Origin: Tetradesmus obliquus
Lineage: Eukaryota; Chlorophyta; Chlorophyceae; Sphaeropleales; Scenedesmaceae
Direction of reading: 5' to 3'
Assembly (NCBI GenBank): GCA_030272155.1
Contig: CP126194.1
Location: 2,223,501 to 2,287,500, forward strand
DNA: 64,000 nt
This document shows positions 47,901 to 58,909 of the stretch, one piece after another. The translations under genes were made by a program, and so were the position numbers. The notes under the pieces are model-generated. The model saw only the letters and a program-made list of their open reading frames with translations. It ran no database searches and had not been told where the DNA came from. Each line of letters starts with the position of its first letter. Position 1 is the first letter of the stretch.

Positions 47901-50900
47901 GCTGTCAGCGCAGCTGCAGGGCCAGGTGGCTGCTGTGGTTGAGGCAGATGTGCTGAGTGAGCTGGAGATACGCAGTGAGGCGCAGCATGCGGCCACAGTG
48001 GCGGAGTATGGCCTGCCTTGGCAGCTGGAGGGCGCAGGTGGGTGCGGCTGAGGCTGGGGTCCTGCAGCAGCTGCATGCTTGTGGTCTGCCAAGCTACAGC
48101 GCAGTGCAAGGCGCATGCAGAAGCTGTGCGGTCGCGTGAACCGTGCTGCATCAACGACTGTAACTATCGAAGCACTGCAGGCTAGTGATTCTGTGTTGCA
48201 TTCTGCTACGTTACTGCGCAACACAAACGTCTCCCCATACATCTTGCAGCTGCGTGAAGCACCTCCCTCCCCTTCTTAGCTTTCCCGACACACCGCCTCA
48301 CCGTGCGGATGACCCTTCAGCACATCCCCTCACCTGACTACGCTTGCTCTTTCATTGTTCCCGCAAGCTTCACCCACTGCCACTCCTCCTTTGCACTGCC
48401 GCCCCCCAGGCACGGGCCGCCGCGTGCAGCTGAGCGCCAGCGGCGTGCCGCCACTGCCGTACATTGCGCCCTTCACCTGCTGCGTGCCGGAGGTGCTGAG
48501 CCTGGTGCGACGCTATGTCATTGACAGCCTGGCCTACCTGAGGGGGCTGCACAGCCCCCAGGAGCTGCTGCCTGCGGTGCTGCACCAGCGGGACAGGATG
48601 CTGGGCAAGGTGAGGCGGGTGATGCTGGGTGGCTTGTTTCAGGCTGGTTAGGGGTGTAAGCATAAGAATGCTTGTTACATCAGGCTGGTTTTGTGTTACA
48701 AGGGTGCTGCCTGCAGTGCTGCACCAGCGGGACCGTATGTTGGGCAAGGTGGGGGCAGAGGGTTTGTTTTGGGCGGTGGTGACGTTGCAATGTGGGTGTT
48801 GCTGCAGTAAAGGCATCTCACGTGCGTGTTTCCCGCAAGTGCGTGCCACAAACAAAACGCCATCACAACATGACATCCTTCAGGCAAGTTATGTTTTGCA
48901 CAAGTGCGTGAAGGTGGCGGCTAACGCATGCTGTGCACAACTGCTGCTGTACACCTGCAGGTGCTTGTGGAGGTGTTGTCGCTCAAGGCGAGCTTCGTGG
49001 CGAATGAGGAGATGCTGCGTGAGTGCATGAAGGTGCCGGCTAACGCATGCTGTGCACAACTGCTGTACATCTCTGCCGCGGTACACCTGCAGGTGCTTGT
49101 GGAGGTGTTGTCGCTCAAGGCGCGCTCCGTGGCGAGTGAGGAGATGCTGCGTGAGTGCATGAAGGTGGCTGCCAATGCCTGGGCGCTCTGCGCGGCCCTG
49201 GACGGCCTCGATGATTGGACCATACAGCAGGCACGGCCTGAGTGGGCGGCACCTCAGGTGTGTGGGGTGGGCTGTGAGGGCTGTAGATAGGCTTGAAGGG
49301 CTTGTGTTGTGGATGGTGCAGGCCACTTGGGTGAAAAGCTGATGAGCCTGGCGAGTGAAGCAGTAGTAAAGGGGCATTGCCTGAGGAACCCAGGAACCCA
49401 GGAACCCAGGAAGCTTGCCTCATCTGTGTCTTGCCTCATCTGTGTCTTGCCTCATCTGCGTCTTGCCTCATCTGTGTCTTGCCTCATCTGTGTCTTGCCT
49501 CATCTGTGTCTTGCCTCATCTGCGTCTTGCCTCATCTGTGTCTTGCCTCATCTGTGTCTTGCCTCATCTGTGTCTTGCCTCATCTGTGTCTTGCCTCATC
49601 TGCGTCTTGCCTCATCTGTGTCTTGCCTCATCTGCGTCTTGCCTCATCTGTGTCTTGCCTCATCTGTGTCTTGCCTCATCTGTGTCTTGCCTCATCTGTG
49701 TCTTGCCTCATCTGTGTCTTGCCTCATCTGTGTCTTGCCTCATCTGTGTCTTGCCTCATCTGTGTCTTGCCTCATCTGTGTTTTGCCTCATCTGTGTCTT
49801 GCCTCATCTGTGTCTTGCCTCATCTGTGTCTTGCCTCATCTGCGTCTTGCCTCATCTGTGTCTTGCCTCATCTGTGTCTTGCCTCATCTGTGTCTTGCCT
49901 CATCTGTGTCTTGCCTCATCTGTGTCTTGCCTCATCTGTGTCTTGCCTCATCTGTGTCTTGCCTCATCTGTGTCTTGCCTCATCTGCGTCTTGCCTCATC
50001 TGTGTCTTGCCTCATCTGTGTCTTGCCTCATCTGTGTCTTGCCTCATCTGTGTCTTGCCTCATCTGCGTCTTGCCTCATCTGTGTCTTGCCTCATCTGCG
50101 TCTTGCCTCATCTGTGTCTTGCCTCATCTGTGTCTTGCCTCATCTGTGTCTTGCCTCATCTGTGTCTTGCCTCATCTGTGTCTTGCCTCATCTGTGTCTT
50201 GCCTCATCTGTGTCTTGCCTCATCTGTGTTTTGCCTCATCTGTGTCTTGCCTCATCTGTGTCTTGCCTCATCTGTGCAAGCCTACATGGAGTGTTGCATA
50301 GTGGTAGTGGTTGTACTGTGGAGCTCCTGCGTGTGGTGTATGAACGCTGCGGATTTTGCCTGCGCTGCTGCTTGTCTCTGTGCTGCAGGTGGCAGCTCCA
50401 GCGCCAGACAGCAGCCAGGGCAGCAGCAGGGCTGGCCTGTCAGCTGCAGCAGCAGCGGCAGCCAAGCTGGCTCGCGCACGCAACCGCAAGGCGGCTGTTG
50501 CCAGCGGTGCACTCACCAACACTGTGCAGGCAGCACTGAGGGCGCTGCAGGTAGGTGCTGGCAGTTGCAGAATAGTGAGGCATGGTTTAGGGTTCTTCTT
50601 TCAGATGGGCTAGGGTGCATACTGGCCAGCACACCACTGTCTTCTTTGATGCAACAATAGACGTTGAACTACGACAACTGCAAGCATGGTGCACCTGTGA
50701 GGGGGCCTACCATGCTGAAAAGCCACATCAGCTGCAACTGGTGGCTCCTTCATGTCCTCCCCAAAGTGTATGACATCTCACAGCAGCAGCACCTGCAGTG
50801 GCTCACAGCAACGGCGCACACGCGCAACACTGCCACGCAGGATGCCTAGGCCCACAACAGCATCTTCTGCAGCTGATGACAGCAGCTGCACACTTGCACT

Positions 50901-53518
50901 TTCACAAACACACACTGCACTCCCGCAGGACGCGTCTGAGCGTGATGTGCTGCGGAGCCTTACGGGGCGCATTGAGCAGCTGCTGGAGGGCAGCCGCAAG
51001 GGCGACTGGTGCCCGGGCGAGGCGCTGCCGGCCAGCCAGAGCGGCTGGGTTGATGCGCTGCTGTCATACCTGCAGGTGAGATGCAGTTGCATGAGCTGTA
51101 GTTGCGTCAAGGTGCTCTGGTTGCTCTTTGCTGTCTGTTTCGTGTTGGCAGCGGCTGGGTGGACGCACTGCTGTCCTACGCGCAGGAGAATAGTATGAGC
51201 TGCAGCTGCACATGTTGCTTATGCTGTGTCGTGCTTTGTTGTGGGATGTGTTGGGCAGTGCGGCTGCGTGGGCGCGCTGACGTCATAACTCAAGTGAGCT
51301 GCAGAGGCACAACAAGGTGCAGCGGCGCTGGCTGCTCTTTGCGGCTAAAATAGATTTGACCTTGCGTTGGCAGTGGTGTGGGCGGCGGTGCGGCTTGCGC
51401 CCCCGGCTGGGAGCACTTTGGTTGGTGCATGTGCGCTGTGCTGAGGCAGGCACAGGCATTGTGCAGCATAGGCTTGGTGATGTTTAGTGCTCTTTTCAGC
51501 CACTTAAAACTAGTGTCTGACGGTCACTGCATTCAGGAGGGACTTTGTAAGACAAATGAAATGCTGTGCAATGCACTGTGTCGCCTCCTCATTCCTCCTC
51601 CTGCAGGACCTTGTGTGCGCTCAGGCCATCACGCCCTTTCGTCTTTTTCTTGCGTCCTTGCAGGACACGCTTGACGCCAGGGCTGAAACTGCTGCCGCGC
51701 TTCAGCGCGGTGTACCTCATACCTTTTTTGCACCCCATGATGTTACACACGTGTATCACAGCAGTCAGGGTGAACAGCAAAGGCTGTCGCTGCAACAGCA
51801 TGCAGTGCTCCACCATTTTGCCACCTCCCCCCCCCCCCAGCAGCAGCAAGCACGATCCTCCTCTCCCTGCCTCTCGCTGCTGCAGGAGACGTTTGATGCC
51901 GGGCTGAAGCTGCTGCCGCGCTTCAGCGTGGTGCACCTCATGCGCCTGGCGCTGCGCGCGACAGCCACTGCCGCCATGCGTGCGTTTGGGCCGGAGGGCG
52001 TCAAGGGCTTCAACCTGTATGCTGTGCAGAAACTGTCCATCAATGTGGCCACAATAGAGCGCTTCGCTGGCAGGTCGGTGGCTGCAACAGCAGCATGGGG
52101 CGGTGCGCCATGTGCTTCGTGGGTGGTGCTGTGGCGTTGCGTATAAAGGCATGTGTAGGTTCGCATGTGCGCAGCTACTTTGTGAGCTGTCTGCAGGAGC
52201 TGGATATGTGTGCTGTTCGAGAAACAACACTGCTGTTAGCTGTCAAGCTACGTAAGCGGGGTTTCCTGCCGCATCAGTCGACCAGCGCCAGAATGCAATC
52301 GAAGCACACCGCCGCACACATGTGCCTGGCACCTGGCTGGCTGTGATGCAGCACCCTGCTGCCGTTTCTGTCTTCGGTACATGAATGTGTTCTACAATGC
52401 TGATGCTGATGCTGCTGCGGCTGCTGCAGGTGGGGTGTTGCCAGCCTGGCTGATGAGCTGGCGGAGCCCAACCAGCTGTGCCGGCTGCTGCTGTCAAGCA
52501 AGGTGCGCACAGCCCGGTGCAGGCGCCGTCAGCGGCGGATGCAGTGTGCGTGCAGTCGATGCAGTGTGCGCGCAGTGGATGCAGTGTGCGTGCACTTGAT
52601 GCAGCGTGCGCGCAGTGGATGCAGTGTGCGTGCACTTGATGCAGCGTGCGCGCAGTGGATGCAGTGTGCGTGCACTTGATGCAGCGTGCGTGCACTTGAT
52701 GCAGCGTGCGCGCAGTGGATGCAGTGTGCGTGCACTTGATGCAGCGTGCGTGCAGTGGATGCAGTGTGCGTGCACTTGATGCAGTGTGCGTGCACTTGAT
52801 GCAGCGTGCGTGCAGTGGATGCAGCGTGTGCTGGTTTGCCCTGGGCTCGCTGGCTGTGTGCGAGCGGTGCAATTCAATGAAAGCCACAGTGCAGGGACAG
52901 CAGCAGCTACAATGAACAAAGGGTGTATTTCGCCTTCCTGCGAGCACTGACGGCGCAAGGTGCAAGCGTGTTGCACACCCCAACCTTAATCCTGTGAACA
53001 CAAACATCACATTAGCAAGACCAGCTGTGGCCGCGCATTGCAACGTCTGCCCTCAACTCCGTAACAGCATCGTATATAACAACATTGCATGCACTGCAGC
53101 TGGAGGACATCTTGTAGCCGCAGCTGCGCCGGTTGCAGCCGAGCAACAGCCGGAGTTGATTTGCTTGCAGCGCTGCAAGGGAAGCTAGCTCCTGCTCCAG
53201 CCAGGTGTCCATCCTTGCGCAGCTGCCCATAACACACCACTGCAATCCTTCACTTCTCTTGTCCCCTGGCCCCTGCTTTCAACACTGCATGCACTGCAGC
53301 TGGAGGACATCTTGGAGCCGCAGCTGCGCCGGCAGCGCTATTCGGCATTGGAGCTGTCAGCAGTGGCGCTGGCCCTGGACAAGTACCGCGAGCTGCCGCA
53401 GCAGGCGAAGCGGCGGCCCGAGTGGCCCACCAAAAAGGCGGTTGATGCAGTGGCGAAGCAGCTGCGGGCGCAGATGGTGTTGGGTGCGGCTGGCATGCGT
53501 GGCTTGGATGATGCGTGA
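42605..53518 (+). CDS. SEC15: Exocyst complex subunit SEC15 (EXOC6)
   Basis: Seventeen exons: 42605-42755, 43260-43453, 43895-44096, 44557-44840, 45201-45357, 45750-45948, 46202-46371, 46624-46859, 47360-47575, 47848-48037, 48410-48609, 49093-49257, 50389-50550, 50929-51075, 51886-52073, 52430-52502, 53300-53518. All phases join; about 1050 residues, longer than the ~790 of plants because of Gln/Ser inserts in exons 4, 6 and 13. SEC15 is the exocyst subunit that binds Rab GTPases to tether secretory vesicles. Family matches run in order: a coiled-coil N-terminus (NVNRLAEVQDNLQQA, LYPALCMLDKIRRKHL), FNQWL...CARDVGLLAI, PIYSLLDVDMAGCHAAVHVA, FRQHYLDQRRLQ, QDFLESHRAYLAQ, VAGFFVIESYVQRVTDGLVG, LMLMVKDFVLLVCVALERAG, PYIAPFTCCVPEV, and a C-terminus GFNLYAVQKLSINVATIERF then RYSALELSAVALALDKYRE. 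Exon 12 may start at 48961 instead, adding 44 residues. Confidence 0.9.
45346..45482 (+). repeat. Tandem copies of the SEC15 exon 5 donor region
   Basis: The end of exon 5 with its donor (gctgcag followed by gtgatg) begins a unit of about 30 bases rich in gatgcatgctgcttg. Four copies follow one another, several with gcaggtgatg or gcaggtaatg, so the intron starts with a row of possible donors. Confidence 0.8.
47119..47200 (+). repeat. Upstream partial copy of SEC15 exon 9
   Basis: A gtgcag acceptor followed by VAGFFVIESYVQRVTDGLVG repeats the start of exon 9 (47360) 241 bases earlier. The copy then diverges (LQRVPRC) and lacks the rest of the exon, so it is probably skipped. Confidence 0.8.
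48704..48752 (+). repeat. Intronic copy of the SEC15 exon 11 end
   Basis: The last ~45 bases of exon 11 (LPAVLHQRDRMLGK) and its donor recur about 140 bases downstream, with gtgggg where the true donor has gtgagg. Confidence 0.8.
48961..49092 (+). repeat. In-frame duplicate of SEC15 exon 12 start
   Basis: A 132-base tandem unit: VLVEVLSLKASFVANEEMLR at 48961 and VLVEVLSLKARSVASEEMLR at 49093, each behind acctgcag. The unit is 44 codons with no stop, so using the first acceptor lengthens the protein by 44 residues in frame. A third, partial unit (gaaggtggcggctaacgcatg) precedes it at about 48905-48960. Confidence 0.85.
49414..50277 (+). repeat. 16-bp minisatellite, about 54 copies
   Basis: The unit cttgcctcatctgtgt repeats head to tail with few changes, mainly gtgt to gcgt or gttt. 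It fills most of SEC15 intron 12. A short array of aggaaccc units sits just before it (49386-49412). All three plus frames are open because 16 is not a multiple of three and no frame of the unit has a stop; the encoded CLICVLPHL-type text is a by-product. Confidence 0.95.
51150..51185 (+). repeat. Intronic copy of the SEC15 exon 14 end
   Basis: The end of exon 14 (SGWVDALLSYLQ) recurs about 110 bases downstream as GWVDALLSYAQ, but its donor is changed (caggag instead of caggtg). Confidence 0.8.
51664..51721 (+). repeat. Upstream partial copy of SEC15 exon 15
   Basis: A cag acceptor followed by a diverged copy of the start of exon 15 (ETFDAGLKLLPRFSVVHLM, true start 51886) lies about 222 bases upstream. 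One extra base near its start shifts the frame. Confidence 0.78.
52538..52830 (+). repeat. 20-bp minisatellite, about 14 copies
   Basis: Units of the type gatgcagtgtgcgtgcactt alternate with a gcgcgcagtg variant, giving a 40-base higher-order period. The array begins about 35 bases after the donor of SEC15 exon 16 and fills the first part of that intron. Confidence 0.92.
53081..53138 (+). repeat. Upstream partial copy of the last SEC15 exon
   Basis: gcatgcactgcag followed by LEDIL, then a stop in place of Glu, then PQLRR repeats the start of exon 17 (53300) almost exactly 200 bases upstream. The stop makes it unusable as coding exon in this frame. Confidence 0.85.
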
Positions 53519-53677
53519 GGCGCGGCGGGTGGCTTGTCAGACGCACCAGCTGCTGTGTCCCTTTCACAGCAGCTGCCGGGAACTGCGCTGTACCCGCATT
53601 GCGCATGACATGCCTGTTGCGTTGTGCTGTGCTGTGTTCCTGGCACATTATTGGACGACAGCTACAGACATACTGGA

Positions 53678-53778
53678 ATGGCCCACCAACTTTTTGAAAA
53701 GGCGGTTGATGCAGTGGCAAAGCAGCTGCGTGCGCAGATGGTGTCAGGTGCAGCTGGCATGCGCGGCTTGGACGATGC
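53678..53778 (+). repeat. Copy of the SEC15 coding end beyond the stop codon
   Basis: About 100 bases matching the end of exon 17, from EWPTKKAVDAVAKQLRAQM to the GLDDA-stop, recur 160 to 260 bases past the real stop. The same thing is seen after the ABC-F gene at the left edge. Confidence 0.85.
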
Positions 53779-55046
53779 GTGAGGCACTACGCGAGGCTGG
53801 TGTATTGCATTGCGTTGTGTTGTGTTTGTTGCATGTTGTTGGGCCGTACTCATGGTTATAGCCATACATACAGCGGGTGCAGCCGCTGCGCAGCATGCTG
53901 TTGTGTTGGTGCTCTTTCCGGAGCCAGTGGCACAGGCGCAGAGTATCTGCGCAAATCCGTTGCTTGGGCGCAAGCAGCTGCAGCTGCGCTATGCAGCAGC
54001 AGTGCAACTGAGACGGCGTTGGCCATCCAGCAGAGCCCCTGATGAGTCAGCAGGTGCAACAAACCACAACGCATGAGTCTTCATAGAAGGCATTGCGTGC
54101 TTTGTCTACCGACAGTGTATATGTTGCATGGCGGCCACAGGATGCGGTGCCTGGGCGGCACTGCTTGTGTGCAGCCAGGCTGTGCAACCACTGCCGCACA
54201 CGTGATGATTGGCACCGAGCATAACCGTCCTGACACAAGTGACGCAAAAGCACACATGATGCAGAGTTGGTGTGCCTGCTGCTGCGCAGGCCTGTGCACA
54301 GGCCTAGCTAGGGGCTTGCTTTGCACACCAGGCAACTGCAGCAACAGCCCAAAGTTATGCATTTACACTGCCTATGATTGCGGCTCAATGCGCCTGCCGG
54401 TTGTGTATGGCAGGCGCTGGTGTGGAGCGTTGTCAACGCTCATAGCAGCAGTGCTGCTATATGACGTAGTTGGCAACATGCTGGTGACATGATGTGGATA
54501 TCATTCGGCCACCACTGCCTGCAGCTGACAAGTCGAGACAGCCACAAGCGCCGCACATGTTATGTATGTGAAGCTTGTTTGCGCAGCACGGCAGCAGCAT
54601 GCATGCATGGTCTTGGAAATGATGCACGTACTGCACTACTGCAACACACCAGCTGCTGCAGCAGAGATGTACTATGCATCATGCGCTGTGCAGCGTGGAT
54701 GCATGTCACGTGCGCATATTATGTTGAGCAAGTGTGCCTGGCTGGCAGGCACGGCATACAGCCAGCTTACATCCAGCCAGCATGCATGCATGCCAGGATG
54801 CATCACAAGAATGCCTCACTTTCAGAATCACGCTGATGGGCCACAACCTGCGTGTAACGATACAGGCACAGCGATGCCGGCAAAGAAGGTGGGAGAGTGC
54901 ACCATGGTGCATGGCCATGCCTCCAAGATGGCTGCACAGTGTGCGCACAATGATGCCACATGCGCACAATGATTGCAAAGCATTCGTTCAGAATGAACTT
55001 GCTGTCGACCTGGCCGAGTCATCGAAACTGAATGACACATCTGCCA
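53779..55046. other. Intergenic region between convergent 3' ends
   Basis: SEC15 (plus) and NECAP (minus) converge here. tgcatgcatgc words are common. No exon supported. A plus-strand TGTAA at 54853-54857 could serve SEC15. Confidence 0.45.
54767..54771 (-). terminator. Possible TGTAA poly(A) signal for the NECAP gene
   Basis: The minus strand reads TGTAA about 275 bases after the NECAP stop codon. Confidence 0.25.
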
Positions 55047-55420
55047 TCAGTCAAACTTCGCCCAGTTTTCCTCGCTAGAAGCAACTGTCACTGCAGCTGG
55101 GGCGGGGGCGGCTGCTGCAGCTCCAGGACTCGATAGCACACCTGCAGGAGCAAGGAAATGCCTTAAAACTGTGTCATGATAGGTCTCCAATGGATCACAA
55201 CTACCAGAATTCATGCACAAGCTGTGAAGGAGTTGCATCATGTATTGCTGCAGTCTGGAACACAGGCAGAAGCATATGGACAAGGCATTATCAATCACTG
55301 TGTACAAATTCGTGCAGCGCAATGCCTGAGCGATGCTGGGGACCCATGTGCACGCACCTCCTGGATATGCTTGCTGCGGCACGGGCGGTGGCGGCAAAAT
55401 TGCCGGCGGCAGCAACCCCT

Positions 55421-55458
<38 letters not shown>

Positions 55459-56084
55459 TCCTTTTCATGCTCAGTGTAAATGCTTTAAATCACGGCTATA
55501 ATAACCTGCTGCAGGGAACTGGTTGTGGCAACCTTCAAAGCAAGATGGCAGCAGCACATGCGCTTGTGCACAGCCTTGGTCTCTCAAGTAGAGCTCTAGC
55601 ACCCCAACCGACGATACTTCCTGCCTCTGCAGTAGCCTGAGCACAAACTGCAGTGACCGTTACTCTGCCGACACAGCAGCAGCTGCAGGCCGCACGACTG
55701 CATGGCTGGTAGGATGCGGCTGCTGCTGCTGCCGCCGCCTGCAGGCACTGCACCAGCTGCAGGCCTCACCCACCTTGCTGCTGCCGCCACCGCCGCCGCT
55801 GCTGCTGCTGCCAACTGCAGGGCCTGGCAGCTGTGCTGTGAAGGAGCCTGAGCCGCCAGCAGCACGTGACAGAAAGCCCCCAGGCTTGCTGGCCCCATGG
55901 TGCACATTGATGCTGTAGCGGCAGCGGTAACAGAACAAATGATAATGCAGTCGTAAGTTGCTGCTGAGGAAATCTATGACCATAGCATTGCATCAAGAGG
56001 CTTAGGGCGCTCTTCACAAGCAAATGTCCTGTTGCTGCACACTTCCTGTACTGCATGCTGCTGGCTCGCCCACCACACCAATCC

Positions 56085-56122
<38 letters not shown>

Positions 56123-58209
56123 AGCCACTCCCTCAACCCTTTCGCCATCTAATCTGCCACATCAAGCATCGCTCTTGCTGCTGCCGCTGTTCTCTGTGAG
56201 CTGCTAATGCTGCTCCTGCAGCTCACCGTATAGTCTGCCCTTCTCTCAAACTCAAGTCCCCTGGGTCTCTGTACAAAGATGCCAAAGCAGGATCCATGGC
56301 AACAGGCCGTGCTGCTGCTGCTGCACTGCTGCTGCCCCCACTGCTGCTGCTGCTTCCTGCTGCAAGTGCTGCTGCTGGAGGCCCCTGTGCAAGGATCTTG
56401 TCTCTTTGGCATTGCCTTACATGGTCGTCCTGCACGTCATACGAGAGAAGGGTTAAAAAGCGTAACTAACGATCAAAGTGCCGCGCACTCAACCACCAAA
56501 CCACAACTACATGCGCCGGTGATCCTTACCCAGAAACACATGCACACATCACCAGGCCATTGCTGACCCGCATATCAGCCGCCGTTCCAGCCACTGCTGC
56601 TGCTGCAGCGGCGACGGCGGCTCCTGATCCTGCTGCCGCTCTGCTGCTGCCGCTACTATTGCTTGCCAGTGCTCCGTTGATTGATCGAAGGCCTCGCCCT
56701 GCTCAGTAAACCTAGCCCCAGGAAGCCGCTGATAGCTGCTGCTGCTGCTGCTGCTGCTGCTGCCCCTGCCGCCACTGCTGCTGCCCCCGCCCGCCTCACC
56801 AGTGCCGCGTTGAAGTCGAAGGCTTCGCCCCGCTCAGCAAACCCCAGCCCCAGGAAGGCGTGGCGGCGAGTTGCTGGGTCTTCCACACGCAGCACGAAAT
56901 TGCTGCGGGGCACACAGCAATGATGCATGAAAGAGTTCGGCACAATGCTGCTGAGCAGCTTGAGAATATACTGCACACAGCAAGCACACATATGTGCTCA
57001 AAGCATGAGGCACGAGGCGCTTTGGTGCTCCTTCAGCGCAGCACATACATGCTGCGGGGCGTACGGCAAGGAATTCCACGCATTGAGGCAATGCATCAGA
57101 CGCTGCGGGGGGCAGGCAGGCCATGCCAGACTGTTCTGTTATGTAGGAGGAAAGCAAATCACAATGGCAATATGGTGTCAGCAGGCGACAAAGATTGAAC
57201 CTAGGCGATGGTTGTTGAGTCTCGTCATACGGCTTAGATGGTGCAGCACAAAGAGAGGTGCAGGTGGCTTGGCGGAATGCGCTGCAGGTGTTGTGGTGCT
57301 GCTGCTGCACGGTAGTGACAGCTGGCGGCAGGAGGACGGGGTCAACTCAGCTGATGTGTCAGCACTCCTGCTCCTGCTGCTGCTGCTCCTCTTTTGCTGG
57401 AGGGTGACATCATTTGTGCAAATTGTATCTGTGCCAGTGACATGCTCACCGGCTGCTATCGACTGCCGGCTCAATGGCTACTGCTTGCGTCTCCGGCGTA
57501 AAAGGGCACACTGCAAACAGCTCGCCCCTGCAAGCAGCATACATGCACAAACACAGCCGTGATCTTCTTGAATGTGTGAGGAACAACTGCTGCTGAGCGC
57601 TGTCCAAGTAGTGCCTGCTTGAACAGCACCCAGCTGGCACAAGTCAGGTGATGCGCCTATGATACGCAGCGATGGTGTACACAGTCGTGTCTAAGAGGCT
57701 GCTGCTGCTGCTGCTGCTACTGCCACCGCTGCTGGTGCAGAGACAGCATGTGATTGGTGGCTGCTGCTGGTGGTACATAGACACCAGGTTATGGCGGCGG
57801 CTGCTGCTGCTGCTGCCGCCGCAGATGCGGATGCAGTTGCTCACGTGCTGCCATCCTCCAGCCGCACTTCTGCATAAGAGCCCCTAGCAAGCACACGCAG
57901 CCGCCCTGCCATCATCCGCAACAGCAGCAGCAGAGTTGCATCAGCAGCGTGACGAGGACTATGGCAAGCGTTGCTGAGACCATCACTTGGTAGCACAGCT
58001 ACACAGTCGAGGGTCTTGATCATCTAGACGCAAGCAGCAGCGCGACGCAGCCGAAGCAGCTGCTGCATCACCAAATGCACACCTGCAAAGATCTGATCAG
58101 CAACCCTCCAGTTGCCTGAAATGTGTCCTGTTGAGGCAGGTCGTGGTGGTATTCTGTACAGCTTGACCTCCCTGTTGATGTGCAGTGTGCGCTCTATCTC
58201 CTCATCCAT
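55047..58209 (-). CDS. NECAP-like clathrin adaptor-ear-binding protein
   Basis: Seven exons (plus coordinates): 58209-58083, 57905-57845, 57527-57450, 56902-56800, 56429-56227, 55912-55770, 55141-55047; all phases join, giving 269 residues. NECAP proteins bind the ear of AP adaptors on clathrin-coated vesicles through a PH-like fold. Matches in order: [104 protein letters not shown], then [17 protein letters not shown]. The ordered domain ends near residue 150; poly-Ser, Gly and Ala linkers follow and the protein ends EENWAKFD, where W-x-x-F-like AP-binding motifs are typical. Exon 4 has a decayed tandem copy in the intron after it. Confidence 0.88.
56684..56740 (-). repeat. Intronic copy of NECAP exon 4
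   Basis: On the minus strand a diverged copy of [14 protein letters not shown] follows exon 4 by about 60-110 bases (reads [15 protein letters not shown] after small changes). A CTG/CAG run separates the two. Confidence 0.75.
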
Positions 58210-58909
58210 AACAGCTGCTGCTGTGTTGCTGCAGGAGCAGCGAGAGAGCTGCTGCTGAGCTGCAGTTGCTCGGCTGCGTTGTAAGGTTTGATTATGTATA
58301 TGTCTCGCACGTAAGTGCAGCTCAGTCGGTGGGAGGGCGCCCGCACGAGGATGGACACGCCCAAACTAGATGCAATGCCAAGCAGCAAGCAGCAGCAGCA
58401 GCAGCGAGATATGTTTGCTTGCAGTGCTGCCTTGTCAACAATTACAGACTTGCATTATGCGTTAGTTTGTGCTTTCGAACACTGCTGGAAGGGTGTGAGC
58501 TACATTTGGGGCAGACAACTGCCTTCATCCGTGTCCTCGTCAGAAAGAACCCTTGCAACTCAGCTGTTACTCACGCTGCGTCGATCCGTGTTTGCCAGTG
58601 ACACGGCTCTGTGTTTGAGCTATCGTGCTGGATCAAACAACTCGCACTTGGATATCCCTGCCGTGTCGTGGCCCGTCTCGGAGACAAATCGTCAGACCAC
58701 AGTGGAGCTAGAGACAAAGCTGAGAGCGGTGCCTTTGACAACTTAATGTTTGGCTGCACCTACAGGCGTGCCTTGCTCAGGCGTCCCTCGGTGCCAGTGC
58801 AGTGTCTGTCCAGGAGAAGCAGCTTTGCAGGGCTAACCGGCGCAGCGCTGCTGACCATTGCAGCGGCAGTCAGCATCGGTGAGCAACGTGCTCGGAGCAT
58901 CTAGGACGA
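58210..58909. promoter_or_regulatory. Divergent upstream region of NECAP and the isoaspartyl methyltransferase
   Basis: Both promoters must lie here. At 58746-58904 an ATG-started frame codes a basic, Ser/Ala-rich hydrophobic peptide (RRALLRRPSVPVQCLSRRSS) that could be a 5' exon with a targeting peptide, ending at gtgagc (58880). Its phase does not join the downstream frame at the acceptor I can see. Confidence 0.4.

Noticed and set aside
49414-50277. CRISPR-like direct repeats
   Set aside because: The 16-base units are contiguous with no spacers, in an intron of a eukaryotic gene.
49309-50660. Three overlapping open frames of 330-427 codons
   Set aside because: They run through the 16-bp minisatellite, which has no stop in any plus frame; the encoded text is the repeat, and real SEC15 exons flank it.
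51607-51663. Possible extra SEC15 exon reading DLVCAQAITPFRLFLASLQ
   Set aside because: It is flanked by cag on both sides and lacks a donor; exon 14 joins exon 15 directly with the expected family alignment (LLSYLQ then ETFDAGLK).
52529-52976. Minus-strand frames repeating HCIHCAHAAS-like text
   Set aside because: By-product of the 20-bp minisatellite in a SEC15 intron.
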